From: Bacteroidota bacterium
GTDB lineage: Bacteria; Bacteroidota; Bacteroidia; NORP154
Length of the DNA: 7,595 nt
Reading direction: 5' to 3'
Assembly: GCA_002401055.1 (NCBI GenBank)
Contig: NVRZ01000144.1
Span: forward strand, 1-7,595
How positions within the stretch are numbered: position 1 is the first letter of the stretch; each line of letters begins with the position of its first letter. The translations under genes and the position numbers were made by a program. Positions 1 to 7,595 of this stretch are shown one piece after another. The notes beneath the pieces are model-generated. The model saw only the letters and a program-made list of their open reading frames with translations, was not told the DNA's origin and ran no database searches.

Positions 1-2
1 TC

Positions 3-641
3 AACAGGAATAAACTTTACGATGATACGCCTGAGTTTTCTGAGAAACCAGACTTCCAGAAAAAAGACTTTATAGTTGAGAGAGGTGCGGCTTATGGGAT
101 TGATTTCTTGTTTAAGTATGATTATAAAAGGATGTATATCTGGGTGGTGTATTCTCTGGGCAAAGTTACTAGGTATGATGATGTGCTAACTGATGAGAAT
201 GGGAATAAGATTGAATATCCACCTCATTTTGATAGACGGCACAATGCAAACCTTGTTTTTGCTTACACATTCGGCAAAAATTTGAATTGGGAGGCAAGTG
301 CCAGGTGGAATCTTGGGTCCGGATTCCCATTTACACAAACACAAGGGGTATTTGAAAAGCACACCTTTGCTGATGGAATAAACTCTAATGTAACAACAAG
401 CAATGGACAGGTAGGATTTTATTACGGCACCCTTAACGATGGTCGTTTGCCAACTTATCATCGATTTGATGTTTCAATTAAGCGAAAGTTTGAAATATCT
501 GAAAATTCTACGCTTCAAGCAGTTATCGGTGTTACCAATGTATACAACCGTCAAAACATCTTCTTTTTTGACCGAGAAAAATTCCAACGGGTCGACCAGC
601 TTCCCATACTTCCTTCTGCTGGTATAAGCCTTACTTTTTAA
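3..641 (+). CDS. TonB-dependent receptor, C-terminal barrel fragment (5' end outside window)
   Basis: The open frame runs in from the left edge without a start, so about 212 C-terminal residues are visible. Members of this family are outer-membrane beta-barrels that import bulky ligands (siderophores, glycans, cobalamin) using energy from TonB-ExbBD. The visible part shows alternating amphipathic strands and typical near-terminal motifs of Bacteroidota receptors: DRRHNAN early on, GRLPTYHRFDVS, then VIGVTNVYNRQNIFFFD, and a final strand ending SAGISLTF with the terminal phenylalanine expected for BAM recognition. The plug domain, TonB box and any SusC-type N-terminal extension lie outside the window, so the substrate cannot be inferred. 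The TTG at 108 is internal and reads as leucine within a continuous frame. The stop at 639-641 lies 91 nt before the probable pyrG start. Family call is firm; the subtype is unknown. Confidence 0.88.
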   Translation, partial: NRNKLYDDTPEFSEKPDFQKKDFIVERGAAYGIDFLFKYDYKRMYIWVVYSLGKVTRYDDVLTDENGNKIEYPPHFDRRHNANLVFAYTFGKNLNWEASARWNLGSGFPFTQTQGVFEKHTFADGINSNVTTSNGQVGFYYGTLNDGRLPTYHRFDVSIKRKFEISENSTLQAVIGVTNVYNRQNIFFFDREKFQRVDQLPILPSAGISLTF

Positions 642-699
642 TCGGCATTGCAATTCCGGTTGAGCGTATTTATTTTCGGATTATCTCCTTAATAATTCC

Positions 700-2352
<1,653 letters not shown>

Positions 2353-2375
2353 TATTCAAATTTCTTTTCCGGTAG

Positions 2376-4301
2376 ATGCTCAATCAAAATGATAACAATA
2401 GTGTAAGTTCCATAACAGGAATAGTACTGATTTTCGTCATTCTGATTGGCTACAGCCTGTACACGCAGCCTTCAGAAGAGGAGTTAAGATCGGCGCAAGA
2501 ACAGCGCGACTCTATTGCGGTGGTAGAATCTGAGATAGAGCAAAGAGCGCGTCAGGAATCCTCGCAGGAAAGAAATACAGCTTCTTCTTTGTCACCTGCT
2601 GGAGAAAGCACCGTTGAAACCAATCTTGTGAACCAGGGAGCTGATTCAGCTCGCTTGGTAGATCTTCAAAATCAGTATGGGTCCTTCGCTAGCTCATCAT
2701 CTGGTGAAGAAAAGCTGTATGTGATGGAGAATGAGAGGATGAGGGTAACAGTATCAAGCCTCGGTGGAAGGGTAAGCGCCGTTGAACTAAAGGGGTTTCG
2801 TACTTATGATTCTCTGCCTTTGTATTTGTTTAAAGGAGACTCATCACTATTCTCTTTAAACTTCTTTGCTGATAACAAGAGCATCTCCACGAAAGATCTA
2901 TATTTCACAACCAATGGTGCATCTTTTATCGTCGAAGGGAATAGCAGCAACACGCTTTCTATGCGCTTGTACGCCGGAGAGGATAAGTACATTGAATTTC
3001 AATACACGCTTGCCGGAAATAGCAATGAGGTGGGATTTAATATCAATTTCCACAATATGCAGAATACCATTGCCGCTAATGCGAACTATCTTACCATGGA
3101 TTGGAGTGCATATGTTCCTAAGCAGGAGAAAAGCCTCAAAAACGAGCGCATCAATTCAACCATCTACTACCGGTTTATGGACGACGAGGTGGATTATCTA
3201 TCTGAAACGAGTGATGAAAGTGAAGCCCTTGCAACTAAAATAAAATGGGTGGCATTCAAGCAACAATTCTTTACGACCTACTTGTCGGCTGTTAGTAATT
3301 TCGAGAAGCCAACCTATGTGGAGACTTTCACAGACGAAGAATCAAATGCATATGTAAAAAGGTTTGCGGCAAATTTTACCATCCCGTACAATCATATGTC
3401 ATCCGAAAGTTTTCCAATGGAATTCTATTTCGGGCCCAACAATTACAACGTACTAAAGGAGCATGGGCAGGACTTTGAAAAAGTGATACCTCTTGGTTGG
3501 GGGATATTCGGATGGGTTAATAAAGGACTGATCATTCCAATTTTCGACTTCCTTGGAAAATACATTGATAGCTATGGAATCATCATCTTGCTTATGACGA
3601 TTTTTATAAAGATCATCTTGTTTCCCCTGATGTATAAATCTTACCAGTCAACGGCTAAGATGCGTGTTCTTAAGCCGGAAATTGATGAAATCGGGGAGAA
3701 ATATCCCAAGCAGGAGGATAACATGAAAAAGCAGCAAGCTGTAATGGCTATGTATAAAAAAACTGGCGTTAATCCGCTAGGTGGATGCCTTCCAATGGTG
3801 GTTCAGATGCCTATTCTTATTGCAATGTATCGTTTCTTTCCTTCGTCTATTGAGCTAAGGCAAAAAGCATTTCTTTGGGCCGACGACCTTTCAGCATATG
3901 ATTCTATCTATGATTTTCCCAACGACTTTTCAATACCATTTTATGGTGACCATATCTCGTTATTTACTTTGCTGATGACCGGCGCAACTCTTTTATCGGT
4001 AAAGATGAACAGTGAAATGACGGGCGGATCACAGATGCAGATGCCACAGATGAAGATGATGATGTACATCATGCCTATTATGTTTCTTGGATTCTTTAAC
4101 GATTTCGCTTCGGCCCTGAGTTATTACTATTTTATTGCGACCATGATAACTTTCGGTCAACAATGGGCAATGCGAAAGTTTGTTGATGAAGATGCTATCC
4201 GTGCTAAGATAAATGAGCACCAGAAAAAGCCAGCACCCAAAAAGTCTAGTTTCCAAAAGCGATTGGAAAAGATGGCGAAGGATCGTGGTTACAAAGGTTA
4301 G
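2376..4301 (+). CDS. yidC: Membrane protein insertase YidC (Oxa1 family), long Gram-negative form
   Basis: YidC inserts and folds inner-membrane proteins, alone or with SecYEG. The 641-residue product has an N-terminal membrane anchor (about 12-30); a Ser/Glu/Gln-rich linker (about 31-110); a large periplasmic domain (about 113-370, ending with the FYFGPNNYNVL-type motif near 350-360); and the conserved Oxa1 core (about 380-602). Core hallmarks are FPLMYKSYQSTAKMRVLKP (416-434), NPLGGCLPMVVQMPI (466-480) and SYYYF (582-586). The hydrophilic-groove charge that is Arg366 in E. coli aligns with Lys412 here. A Met-rich stretch (547-569) precedes the transmembrane segment near 565-590. The tail (617-641) is Lys-rich, as expected for ribosome contact. 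The ATG at 2376 has no Shine-Dalgarno, which is normal for the phylum. It probably shares a transcript with pyrG. No convincing terminator is seen downstream. Confidence 0.97.
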   Translation: MLNQNDNNSVSSITGIVLIFVILIGYSLYTQPSEEELRSAQEQRDSIAVVESEIEQRARQESSQERNTASSLSPAGESTVETNLVNQGADSARLVDLQNQYGSFASSSSGEEKLYVMENERMRVTVSSLGGRVSAVELKGFRTYDSLPLYLFKGDSSLFSLNFFADNKSISTKDLYFTTNGASFIVEGNSSNTLSMRLYAGEDKYIEFQYTLAGNSNEVGFNINFHNMQNTIAANANYLTMDWSAYVPKQEKSLKNERINSTIYYRFMDDEVDYLSETSDESEALATKIKWVAFKQQFFTTYLSAVSNFEKPTYVETFTDEESNAYVKRFAANFTIPYNHMSSESFPMEFYFGPNNYNVLKEHGQDFEKVIPLGWGIFGWVNKGLIIPIFDFLGKYIDSYGIIILLMTIFIKIILFPLMYKSYQSTAKMRVLKPEIDEIGEKYPKQEDNMKKQQAVMAMYKKTGVNPLGGCLPMVVQMPILIAMYRFFPSSIELRQKAFLWADDLSAYDSIYDFPNDFSIPFYGDHISLFTLLMTGATLLSVKMNSEMTGGSQMQMPQMKMMMYIMPIMFLGFFNDFASALSYYYFIATMITFGQQWAMRKFVDEDAIRAKINEHQKKPAPKKSSFQKRLEKMAKDRGYKG

Positions 4302-4323
4302 ATCCACCAAGAAAGAATTTCCT

Positions 4324-4428
4324 GCAAATATTTGCTTCCTATATTAAAATGGCGATGTCATTTGCAAAATGTGCATTAATCAGTATTTCAGCTAGCATTG
4401 ACTGTGTGATTTGGTATATCTTGCAAAA
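4324..4428. repeat. Short TTGCAAA-type palindromic motifs in the yidC downstream spacer
   Basis: The 195-bp gap between yidC and the next gene holds a perfect 12-bp palindrome GCAAATATTTGC (4324-4335), TTTGCAAAA (4361-4369) and TTGCAAAA (4421-4428). The last two are each followed by a similar GTGC-containing stretch (GTGC at 4371-4374, GTGTGC at 4431-4436), so they look like a loose direct repeat spaced 59 bp. They sit upstream of the promoter at 4456-4486 and could be binding sites, but the AT-rich context makes chance occurrence plausible. Confidence 0.25.
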
Positions 4429-4455
4429 AAGTGTGCTACTCACTTGAGAATCCGT

Positions 4456-4486
4456 TTTTAACCACGGAAGTGTCAGACTAGCTTTG
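4456..4486 (+). promoter_or_regulatory. Probable sigma-A promoter of the outer-membrane barrel gene
   Basis: TTTT at 4456-4459 (three of four to the -33 consensus TTTG), an exact 19-nt spacer, and TAGCTTTG at 4479-4486 (all fixed positions of TAnnTTTG) form a near-consensus Bacteroidota promoter. The expected transcription start is about 4491-4494. The spacing and the position directly upstream of a start codon support it. It implies the barrel gene is transcribed independently of yidC, and the symporter gene 16 nt downstream of the barrel gene may be read from the same start. Confidence 0.6.
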
Positions 4487-4514
4487 TGTCATCAAAATGT
4501 TGCTAAAACCAATA

Positions 4515-5441
4515 ATGATGAACCCAATGATTGATTTGATAATTTATAGAGTCTACAAGCGGACACTATTGCTCTCGCTGCTAATGACGGGTCTTGTACC
4601 CGAAGCGTTTACTCAGTCTGCCGCTGATAGTACCAAACCTGTTGAAGTGGATATCATTAAGGTGGGGTATGCTCAATCACTGAACGCTGATTCCGGAAAA
4701 TCACAATATGACGCTTACGTTAGCCTGTTACTTCCTATCCCAATCAATGATAATTTTGTTCTTATAACCGGTGTATCTTATAATAACCTCACAACCAAAG
4801 TATTTGGTTCCGCAGCTCAGTTTTATAAGCTGACTATTCCATTAGGATTTAAAGCCAATCTGAGTGAATTGAATACCATAACAGTCGTTGCACTTAATCG
4901 GGTCACCAAAAACATTCAACCAAACCTAGCAGCTAAGTATCAGTCTGGTGGAATATTTATATACACAAGAAAGGTAAGCGAGCGATTCAAGTACAACATT
5001 GGCCTCTATTATAATACCGAAGAATCAGGGGCCTTCTTTATACCGGTTATCGGAACCAAATGGAATCCTACAGATAAATGGGAGGTCAAAGGAAACATGC
5101 CCATTAACTTGAGGATTTCCTATGCGCCTGTTAAGCCACTTAAAATTGGCGTGTCGTATGTGGGTAAATACGAATCGTATGATCTTGGAAATACGTACAT
5201 GGTGATTAACAGAAATGAGTTCGCATTTTTTGTTGAAACTGCCACGTTTAAGAATTTAATTGTTCAAGCGGGCTTGGCTTATAACCTGAGCAACACCAGT
5301 AAGGTCTACTTAAGCTCCGATCGAGTGGAAGCCAGCATAATAGGGTTTCACCTAAATGATTCAAGGAATATAATTTCTAATACTCAATTGAGCAACACCT
5401 TCTTTCTTGATTTGAAGCTGATTTATAGAATTTTTAAATAA
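4515..5441 (+). CDS. Exported outer-membrane beta-barrel protein, DUF6268-like
   Basis: A protein of 308 residues from this start, with no assigned function. The N-terminus carries a signal peptide: basic YKR, hydrophobic TLLLSLLMTGLVP, then a probable cleavage near EAFTQ-S. The rest is alternating amphipathic strands rich in aromatics and glycine, with motifs such as KVGYAQSLN, YNIGLYYNTEESGAFFIPVIG and PLKIGVSYVGKYESYDLGN, ending LKLIYRIFK. This pattern resembles the DUF6268 barrel family of Bacteroidota; the family name is from memory of the pattern, not a search. It probably sits in the outer membrane. ATGs at 4497, 4515, 4518 and 4527 are all in frame. The 4497 start would leave only a few leader bases after the predicted transcription start, so I prefer 4515, which gives a leader of about 20 nt. 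The symporter gene follows after 16 nt, but no functional link is evident. Confidence 0.72.
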   Translation: MMNPMIDLIIYRVYKRTLLLSLLMTGLVPEAFTQSAADSTKPVEVDIIKVGYAQSLNADSGKSQYDAYVSLLLPIPINDNFVLITGVSYNNLTTKVFGSAAQFYKLTIPLGFKANLSELNTITVVALNRVTKNIQPNLAAKYQSGGIFIYTRKVSERFKYNIGLYYNTEESGAFFIPVIGTKWNPTDKWEVKGNMPINLRISYAPVKPLKIGVSYVGKYESYDLGNTYMVINRNEFAFFVETATFKNLIVQAGLAYNLSNTSKVYLSSDRVEASIIGFHLNDSRNIISNTQLSNTFFLDLKLIYRIFK

Positions 5442-5457
5442 ATTAAAACTAGTAACT

Positions 5458-6339
5458 ATGAAAGACATCCAAACCATACAGTTGGCCCTTAGTATTGCTG
5501 TTGCAATTATCATGTTGGGAATGGGTTTATCCCTTACCATCAACGATTTTTTAAGAATTAAAAAGCAACCTAAAGCAGTTTTAATCGGCTTGGTAAATCA
5601 GCTGGTGCTATTGCCTTTTATTGGCTACACCCTGGCGGTCTTGTTAGGACTTCAAGCTGAAATTGCTGTGGGCTTAATGCTTATTGCGGCATGCCCCGGT
5701 GGTCCAGTATCGAATTTGTATTGCAACCTAGCTCGTGGCGATCTGGCCTTGTCAATAACGCTTACAGCGTTAACGAGTTTGATTACGGTATTTACAATAC
5801 CGATCGTGGTGAATCAAGCGCTCCTATTATTTATGGAAACAGAACATGTGGTGCAAATTGATTTTTGGCAAACTGTCTTCAAGATTCTGATGGTTACGAT
5901 AGTTCCGGTATCCGTAGGCATGGTGGTGTACCATTATTTCCCTGCTGTTGCAACTAAAATGGAAAAGCCTGTGAAAATTGTTTCTTCAATCTTGTTGGGG
6001 GTAATAATTACTGGTGCCTTCATTGCAAATAAGGATGAGTTATTGGATGCGCTTCCATTTGTGGGCACTGCGACCTTGGCATTAAACGTAATAACAATGG
6101 CCATAGGATTCTTTAGTGGGAGATTATTTAAACTAAACTACAAGGAACGGGTTTCCATTTCTGTTGAGTGCGGAATCCAAAATGGAGCATTGGCGCTGTT
6201 TATAGGCTCATTGGGAGTGATGGCCAATTACCCAGGTGTATTATTGGCGCCGGCTGTATATGGCATACTCATGTTTTTCACCGGAGCAATCTTTGCAGCT
6301 GTTGTAAATTTTTTCCGTCCAAAGGATATTGGTGCTTAG
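5458..6339 (+). CDS. Bile acid:sodium symporter (BASS/SBF) family transporter
   Basis: A 293-residue inner-membrane protein, almost entirely hydrophobic, with eight to ten predicted membrane segments, the usual size for bacterial BASS carriers. These carriers couple inward sodium to the uptake of organic anions; bacterial substrates are mostly unknown (pantoate, pyruvate or other small acids in characterised cases), so the bile-acid name should not be read literally. Family motifs are clear: CPGGPVSN at 79-86 and ECGIQNGALA at 237-246, the two segments that form the crossed, sodium-binding helices. Gln48 in VNQLVLLP and Glu237 occupy positions expected for sodium ligands. The ATG at 5458 begins MKDIQTIQLALS directly before the first helix. 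A 16-nt gap from the barrel gene suggests a shared transcript. Substrate cannot be inferred from the neighbours. Confidence 0.9.
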   Translation: MKDIQTIQLALSIAVAIIMLGMGLSLTINDFLRIKKQPKAVLIGLVNQLVLLPFIGYTLAVLLGLQAEIAVGLMLIAACPGGPVSNLYCNLARGDLALSITLTALTSLITVFTIPIVVNQALLLFMETEHVVQIDFWQTVFKILMVTIVPVSVGMVVYHYFPAVATKMEKPVKIVSSILLGVIITGAFIANKDELLDALPFVGTATLALNVITMAIGFFSGRLFKLNYKERVSISVECGIQNGALALFIGSLGVMANYPGVLLAPAVYGILMFFTGAIFAAVVNFFRPKDIGA

Positions 6340-6379
6340 CCATGTGAGTGTACTTTAGTACGCAAGTAGTTGGCAAGCT

Positions 6380-6407
6380 TATTGATTGTATATTGGTACA
6401 ATCAATA
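6380..6407. repeat. Perfect 11-bp inverted repeat just upstream of the DUF6438 lipoprotein gene
   Basis: TATTGATTGTA (6380-6390) and TACAATCAATA (6397-6407) are exact reverse complements around a 6-nt centre, TATTGG. The right arm ends 9 nt before the ATG at 6417. As RNA it would form an AU-rich hairpin next to the start; as DNA it could be an operator for a dimeric regulator. No T-run follows, so a terminator for the symporter gene is unlikely. A second, shorter dyad (GTACT-TT-AGTAC, 6350-6361) lies 18 nt to the left. The symmetry is certain; the role is unknown. Confidence 0.55.
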
Positions 6408-6416
6408 TACCAAGTT

Positions 6417-7007
6417 ATGAAAGTGGTAAATCTATTTTTGAGCGTCTTTCTCATTATTTCAATAACTGCGTGTAGTGGCTCAAAAAAGCAGGTGGCTACT
6501 GTGGAGGAGAAGAATGCACCTGAGACTGCCCAGTCAAAGAAAATGACTGAGCCCGTAGCTGTAAACGTTGATCATCTAAGGAAGGACATGAATGAAGTTA
6601 TAGCGCGCTTTGAGACCAAAGACTCTATATATGCTTCTATCAGGCGAACTCCATGCTATGGAAGATGCCCAATATATGAAGCTACCATTTATAAGAGCGG
6701 ACTGGTTATATACGATGGCAATCGGTTTGTTGACAAAATTGGAAAGCATTACTCTAGACTCACCACTGATCAGTTAAACGAGATTGTTGCCAAGGCCAAT
6801 GAAATTGAATATTTTCAGATGGAGGATAAGTACGATAGCCCGGTAACTGACTTCCCAACAACTACAACAGTTTTAAATGCATCTGGTAAGTCTAAAACCA
6901 TTAGCAATAGGGTAGGAGGCCCTAAGAGCTTAAAGGAGTACGAAAAGTTTCTTGATGAATTGCTTAATAGCCTCTCTTGGACCAAAATGTCGGATAACAA
7001 TCAGTAG
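6417..7007 (+). CDS. DUF6438 domain-containing lipoprotein
   Basis: A 196-residue protein with a lipoprotein signal peptide: hydrophobic run 3-18 and lipobox ITA-C with the lipidated Cys19. The residues after it (SGSKK) are basic rather than acidic, unlike the acidic surface-export signals known in some Bacteroidota, so a periplasm-facing location is the better guess. After a Lys/Glu-rich linker (about 22-60) comes a compact domain (about 68-185) with the DUF6438 signature: I-R-R-T-P-C-Y-G-R-C-P-I-Y-E (Cys80 and Cys84), then YKSGLVIYDGNRFV and a GPKSLKEYEKFLDELL C-terminal helix. The Cys pair could form a disulfide or bind a metal; the function of the family is not known to me. The frame is open back to a GTG at 6348, but the ATG at 6417 is chosen because it places the signal peptide at the N-terminus and the inverted repeat outside the gene. 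Confidence 0.85.
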   Translation: MKVVNLFLSVFLIISITACSGSKKQVATVEEKNAPETAQSKKMTEPVAVNVDHLRKDMNEVIARFETKDSIYASIRRTPCYGRCPIYEATIYKSGLVIYDGNRFVDKIGKHYSRLTTDQLNEIVAKANEIEYFQMEDKYDSPVTDFPTTTTVLNASGKSKTISNRVGGPKSLKEYEKFLDELLNSLSWTKMSDNNQ

Positions 7008-7131
7008 GGTCGATAGATAAGAGTTATTAGATTTTTCTTAAAGCTAGGTCTCTCTTTATCTCTGATAAATGATTGCCTTTAGTGAACAATTTAGGCCGCT
7101 GATCCGAGCCGAAGTGTCGGAAGTTGGTGTC

Positions 7132-7478
7132 TTAATCTTCAAACAAGGTAACTTCAACCCGTCTGTTTTTAGATCTTCCATCTTCTGTGGTATTTGAAGC
7201 TAATGGCCTATCTGAACCGTGACCTTCAACTACAAGATCGTCACCGCTAATACCTTTGCTTTCAACATATTCGGCAATAAAATTGGCTCGTTTAAGGGAG
7301 AGCTCCAAATTGTACTTCTCCTTACCCATGTCATCTGTATGCCCAGCAATTCGAATCCTAAAACCAGGTGCCGTTTCCAATTGTTTAATCACTGCGTCGA
7401 GTTCCTTCTTCGAACCTTCACTAATTTCCAACTGTGAACTGGCAAGCTTAAATAGGACCGCTCGGTTTAGGGCTTTAC
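7132..7478 (-). CDS. OmpA-like C-terminal domain, 5' part lost at the chimeric junction
   Basis: The minus-strand frame encodes a nearly complete OmpA C-terminal (PF00691-type) domain, which binds the diaminopimelate of peptidoglycan and anchors envelope proteins to the wall. Visible landmarks are ALNRAVLFKLASSQL (start of the domain), IRIAGHTDD with the ligand-binding Asp codon at 7333-7335, NLELSLKRANFI with the conserved Arg codon at 7288-7290, VVEGHGSDRPLASN, and GRSKNRRVEVTLFED ending at the stop 7132-7134. Such domains normally follow a signal peptide and a barrel or repeat region. Here the upstream codons beyond about 7470 read as unrelated residues (WEPCRSGKRR), and the frame hits a stop at 7528-7530, with only a TTG at 7516-7518 as a possible start. 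I take the gene as truncated by an artificial join rather than a real 128-residue protein. It converges on the lipoprotein gene. Confidence 0.85.
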
Positions 7479-7482
7479 GGCG
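7470..7482. other. Abrupt composition and gene-content break (probable chimeric assembly junction)
   Basis: Left of this point the DNA is about 40% GC (24/60 in 7381-7440) and encodes an OmpA domain on the minus strand. Right of it the DNA is 59% GC (69/117 by hand count) and encodes a transporter fragment on the plus strand. Both coding regions are interrupted mid-protein at the same place. No insertion-sequence end, tRNA or attachment-like repeat is visible at the break. The exact base cannot be fixed, since a few bases fit either side. Confidence 0.8.
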
Positions 7483-7595
7483 CTTGCCTGATCGGCAAGG
7501 TTCCCATCGAAGAGACAATTCGGCCGATCATGGGTTATCTCGGCCTGCTGGTGATATGCCTCCTGGTGATCGCCTTCGTGCCGTCGATCTCGACC
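7479..7595 (+). CDS. TRAP transporter large permease (DctM-like) C-terminal fragment, foreign DNA
   Basis: Reading plus-strand frame from 7479 gives GACLIGKVPIEETIRPI followed by a hydrophobic helix (MGYLGLLVICLLVIAFVPSIST) that runs off the window. This matches the C-terminal end of TRAP large permeases: an I-G-K-V-x-I-E-x-x-x-R-P segment and the last membrane helix with a terminal (V/Y)-P-x-(L/I)-S. DctM subunits are inner-membrane components of sodium-driven carboxylate uptake systems with a periplasmic binding protein. Third codon positions are G or C in 30 of 38 codons from 7482, unlike the rest of the window, and suggest a proteobacterial source. Going left, the frame meets a stop at 7449-7451 with no start codon for this domain, so it is a fragment of another gene. 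About 39 codons are visible, so the family call is good but not certain. Confidence 0.7.

Noticed and set aside
2866..3243. A 125-codon plus-strand frame overlapping yidC
   Set aside because: It is out of frame within the YidC periplasmic domain, has no homology pattern, and its composition follows the third-codon bias of yidC.
4029..4310. A 93-codon minus-strand frame at the 3' end of yidC with a His-rich C-terminus
   Set aside because: The His/Leu run is the complement of the Met-rich ATG repeats in YidC, so it is an antisense artefact.
7015..7061. Possible bidirectional terminator between the converging genes: AGATAAGAG (7015-7023) against CTCTCTTTATCT (7050-7061)
   Set aside because: The stem needs a bulge, is AT-rich, and has a loop of about 28 nt with no T-run directly after it, so folding and termination are doubtful.
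7104..7121. TCCGA...TCGGA hairpin just downstream of the OmpA stop codon
   Set aside because: Only five base pairs, and no U-tract follows on the minus strand, so it does not qualify as an intrinsic terminator.
7132..7518. A complete small 128-residue OmpA protein starting at TTG 7516-7518
   Set aside because: It has no signal peptide, its first 15 or so residues come from the high-GC side of the junction, and they do not resemble any OmpA-family N-terminus. A truncated gene at a chimeric join fits better.
7082..7595. Recent horizontal transfer or a mobile-element insertion as the cause of the GC jump
   Set aside because: No inverted-repeat ends, target duplication, integrase, tRNA or attachment-like repeat is visible, and the foreign part is an internal gene fragment cut at the same base as its neighbour.

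Overview
This is an ordinary chromosomal stretch of a Bacteroidota bacterium, probably Cytophagales-like (the rank below phylum is inference). Evidence: a pyrG-yidC pair of the kind common in this phylum; a YidC with a large periplasmic domain and a Bacteroidota-style C-terminal core; a TonB-dependent receptor ending in an aromatic-terminated barrel strand; lipoprotein and outer-membrane families typical of the phylum (DUF6438, and probably DUF6268); almost no Shine-Dalgarno sequences; and promoter boxes matching the phylum's TAnnTTTG type. Rows I counted by hand are about 38-40% GC.

Layout, left to right. Bases 3-641 hold the last ~212 codons of a TonB-dependent receptor. A TAnnTTTG box at 700-707 precedes pyrG (CTP synthase), which most likely starts at the TTG at 733. 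It is followed after 23 nt by yidC (membrane protein insertase). A 195-bp spacer with short palindromic motifs and a good promoter (4456-4486) leads into an exported beta-barrel protein. Sixteen nt later comes a bile acid:sodium symporter (BASS) family carrier. A perfect 11-bp inverted repeat (6380-6407) lies just before a DUF6438 lipoprotein. Converging from the right is the C-terminal OmpA-like peptidoglycan-binding domain of a larger protein on the minus strand.

The one real anomaly is at the right end. At about 7470-7482 the sequence switches abruptly from ~40% GC Bacteroidota DNA to 59% GC DNA. The new DNA encodes, on the plus strand, the C-terminal part of a TRAP-transporter large permease (DctM-like) with proteobacterial-style codon use. 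Both genes are cut mid-domain at the same point, and each frame meets a stop shortly after crossing it. A chimeric assembly or library join is by far the simplest explanation. The last ~115 bases should not be assigned to this organism without read evidence.

Apart from pyrG-yidC, the genes do not form one pathway: nucleotide synthesis, membrane protein biogenesis, envelope proteins and solute transport sit side by side. I found no defence system, mobile element, CRISPR array, RNA gene or new multigene system.
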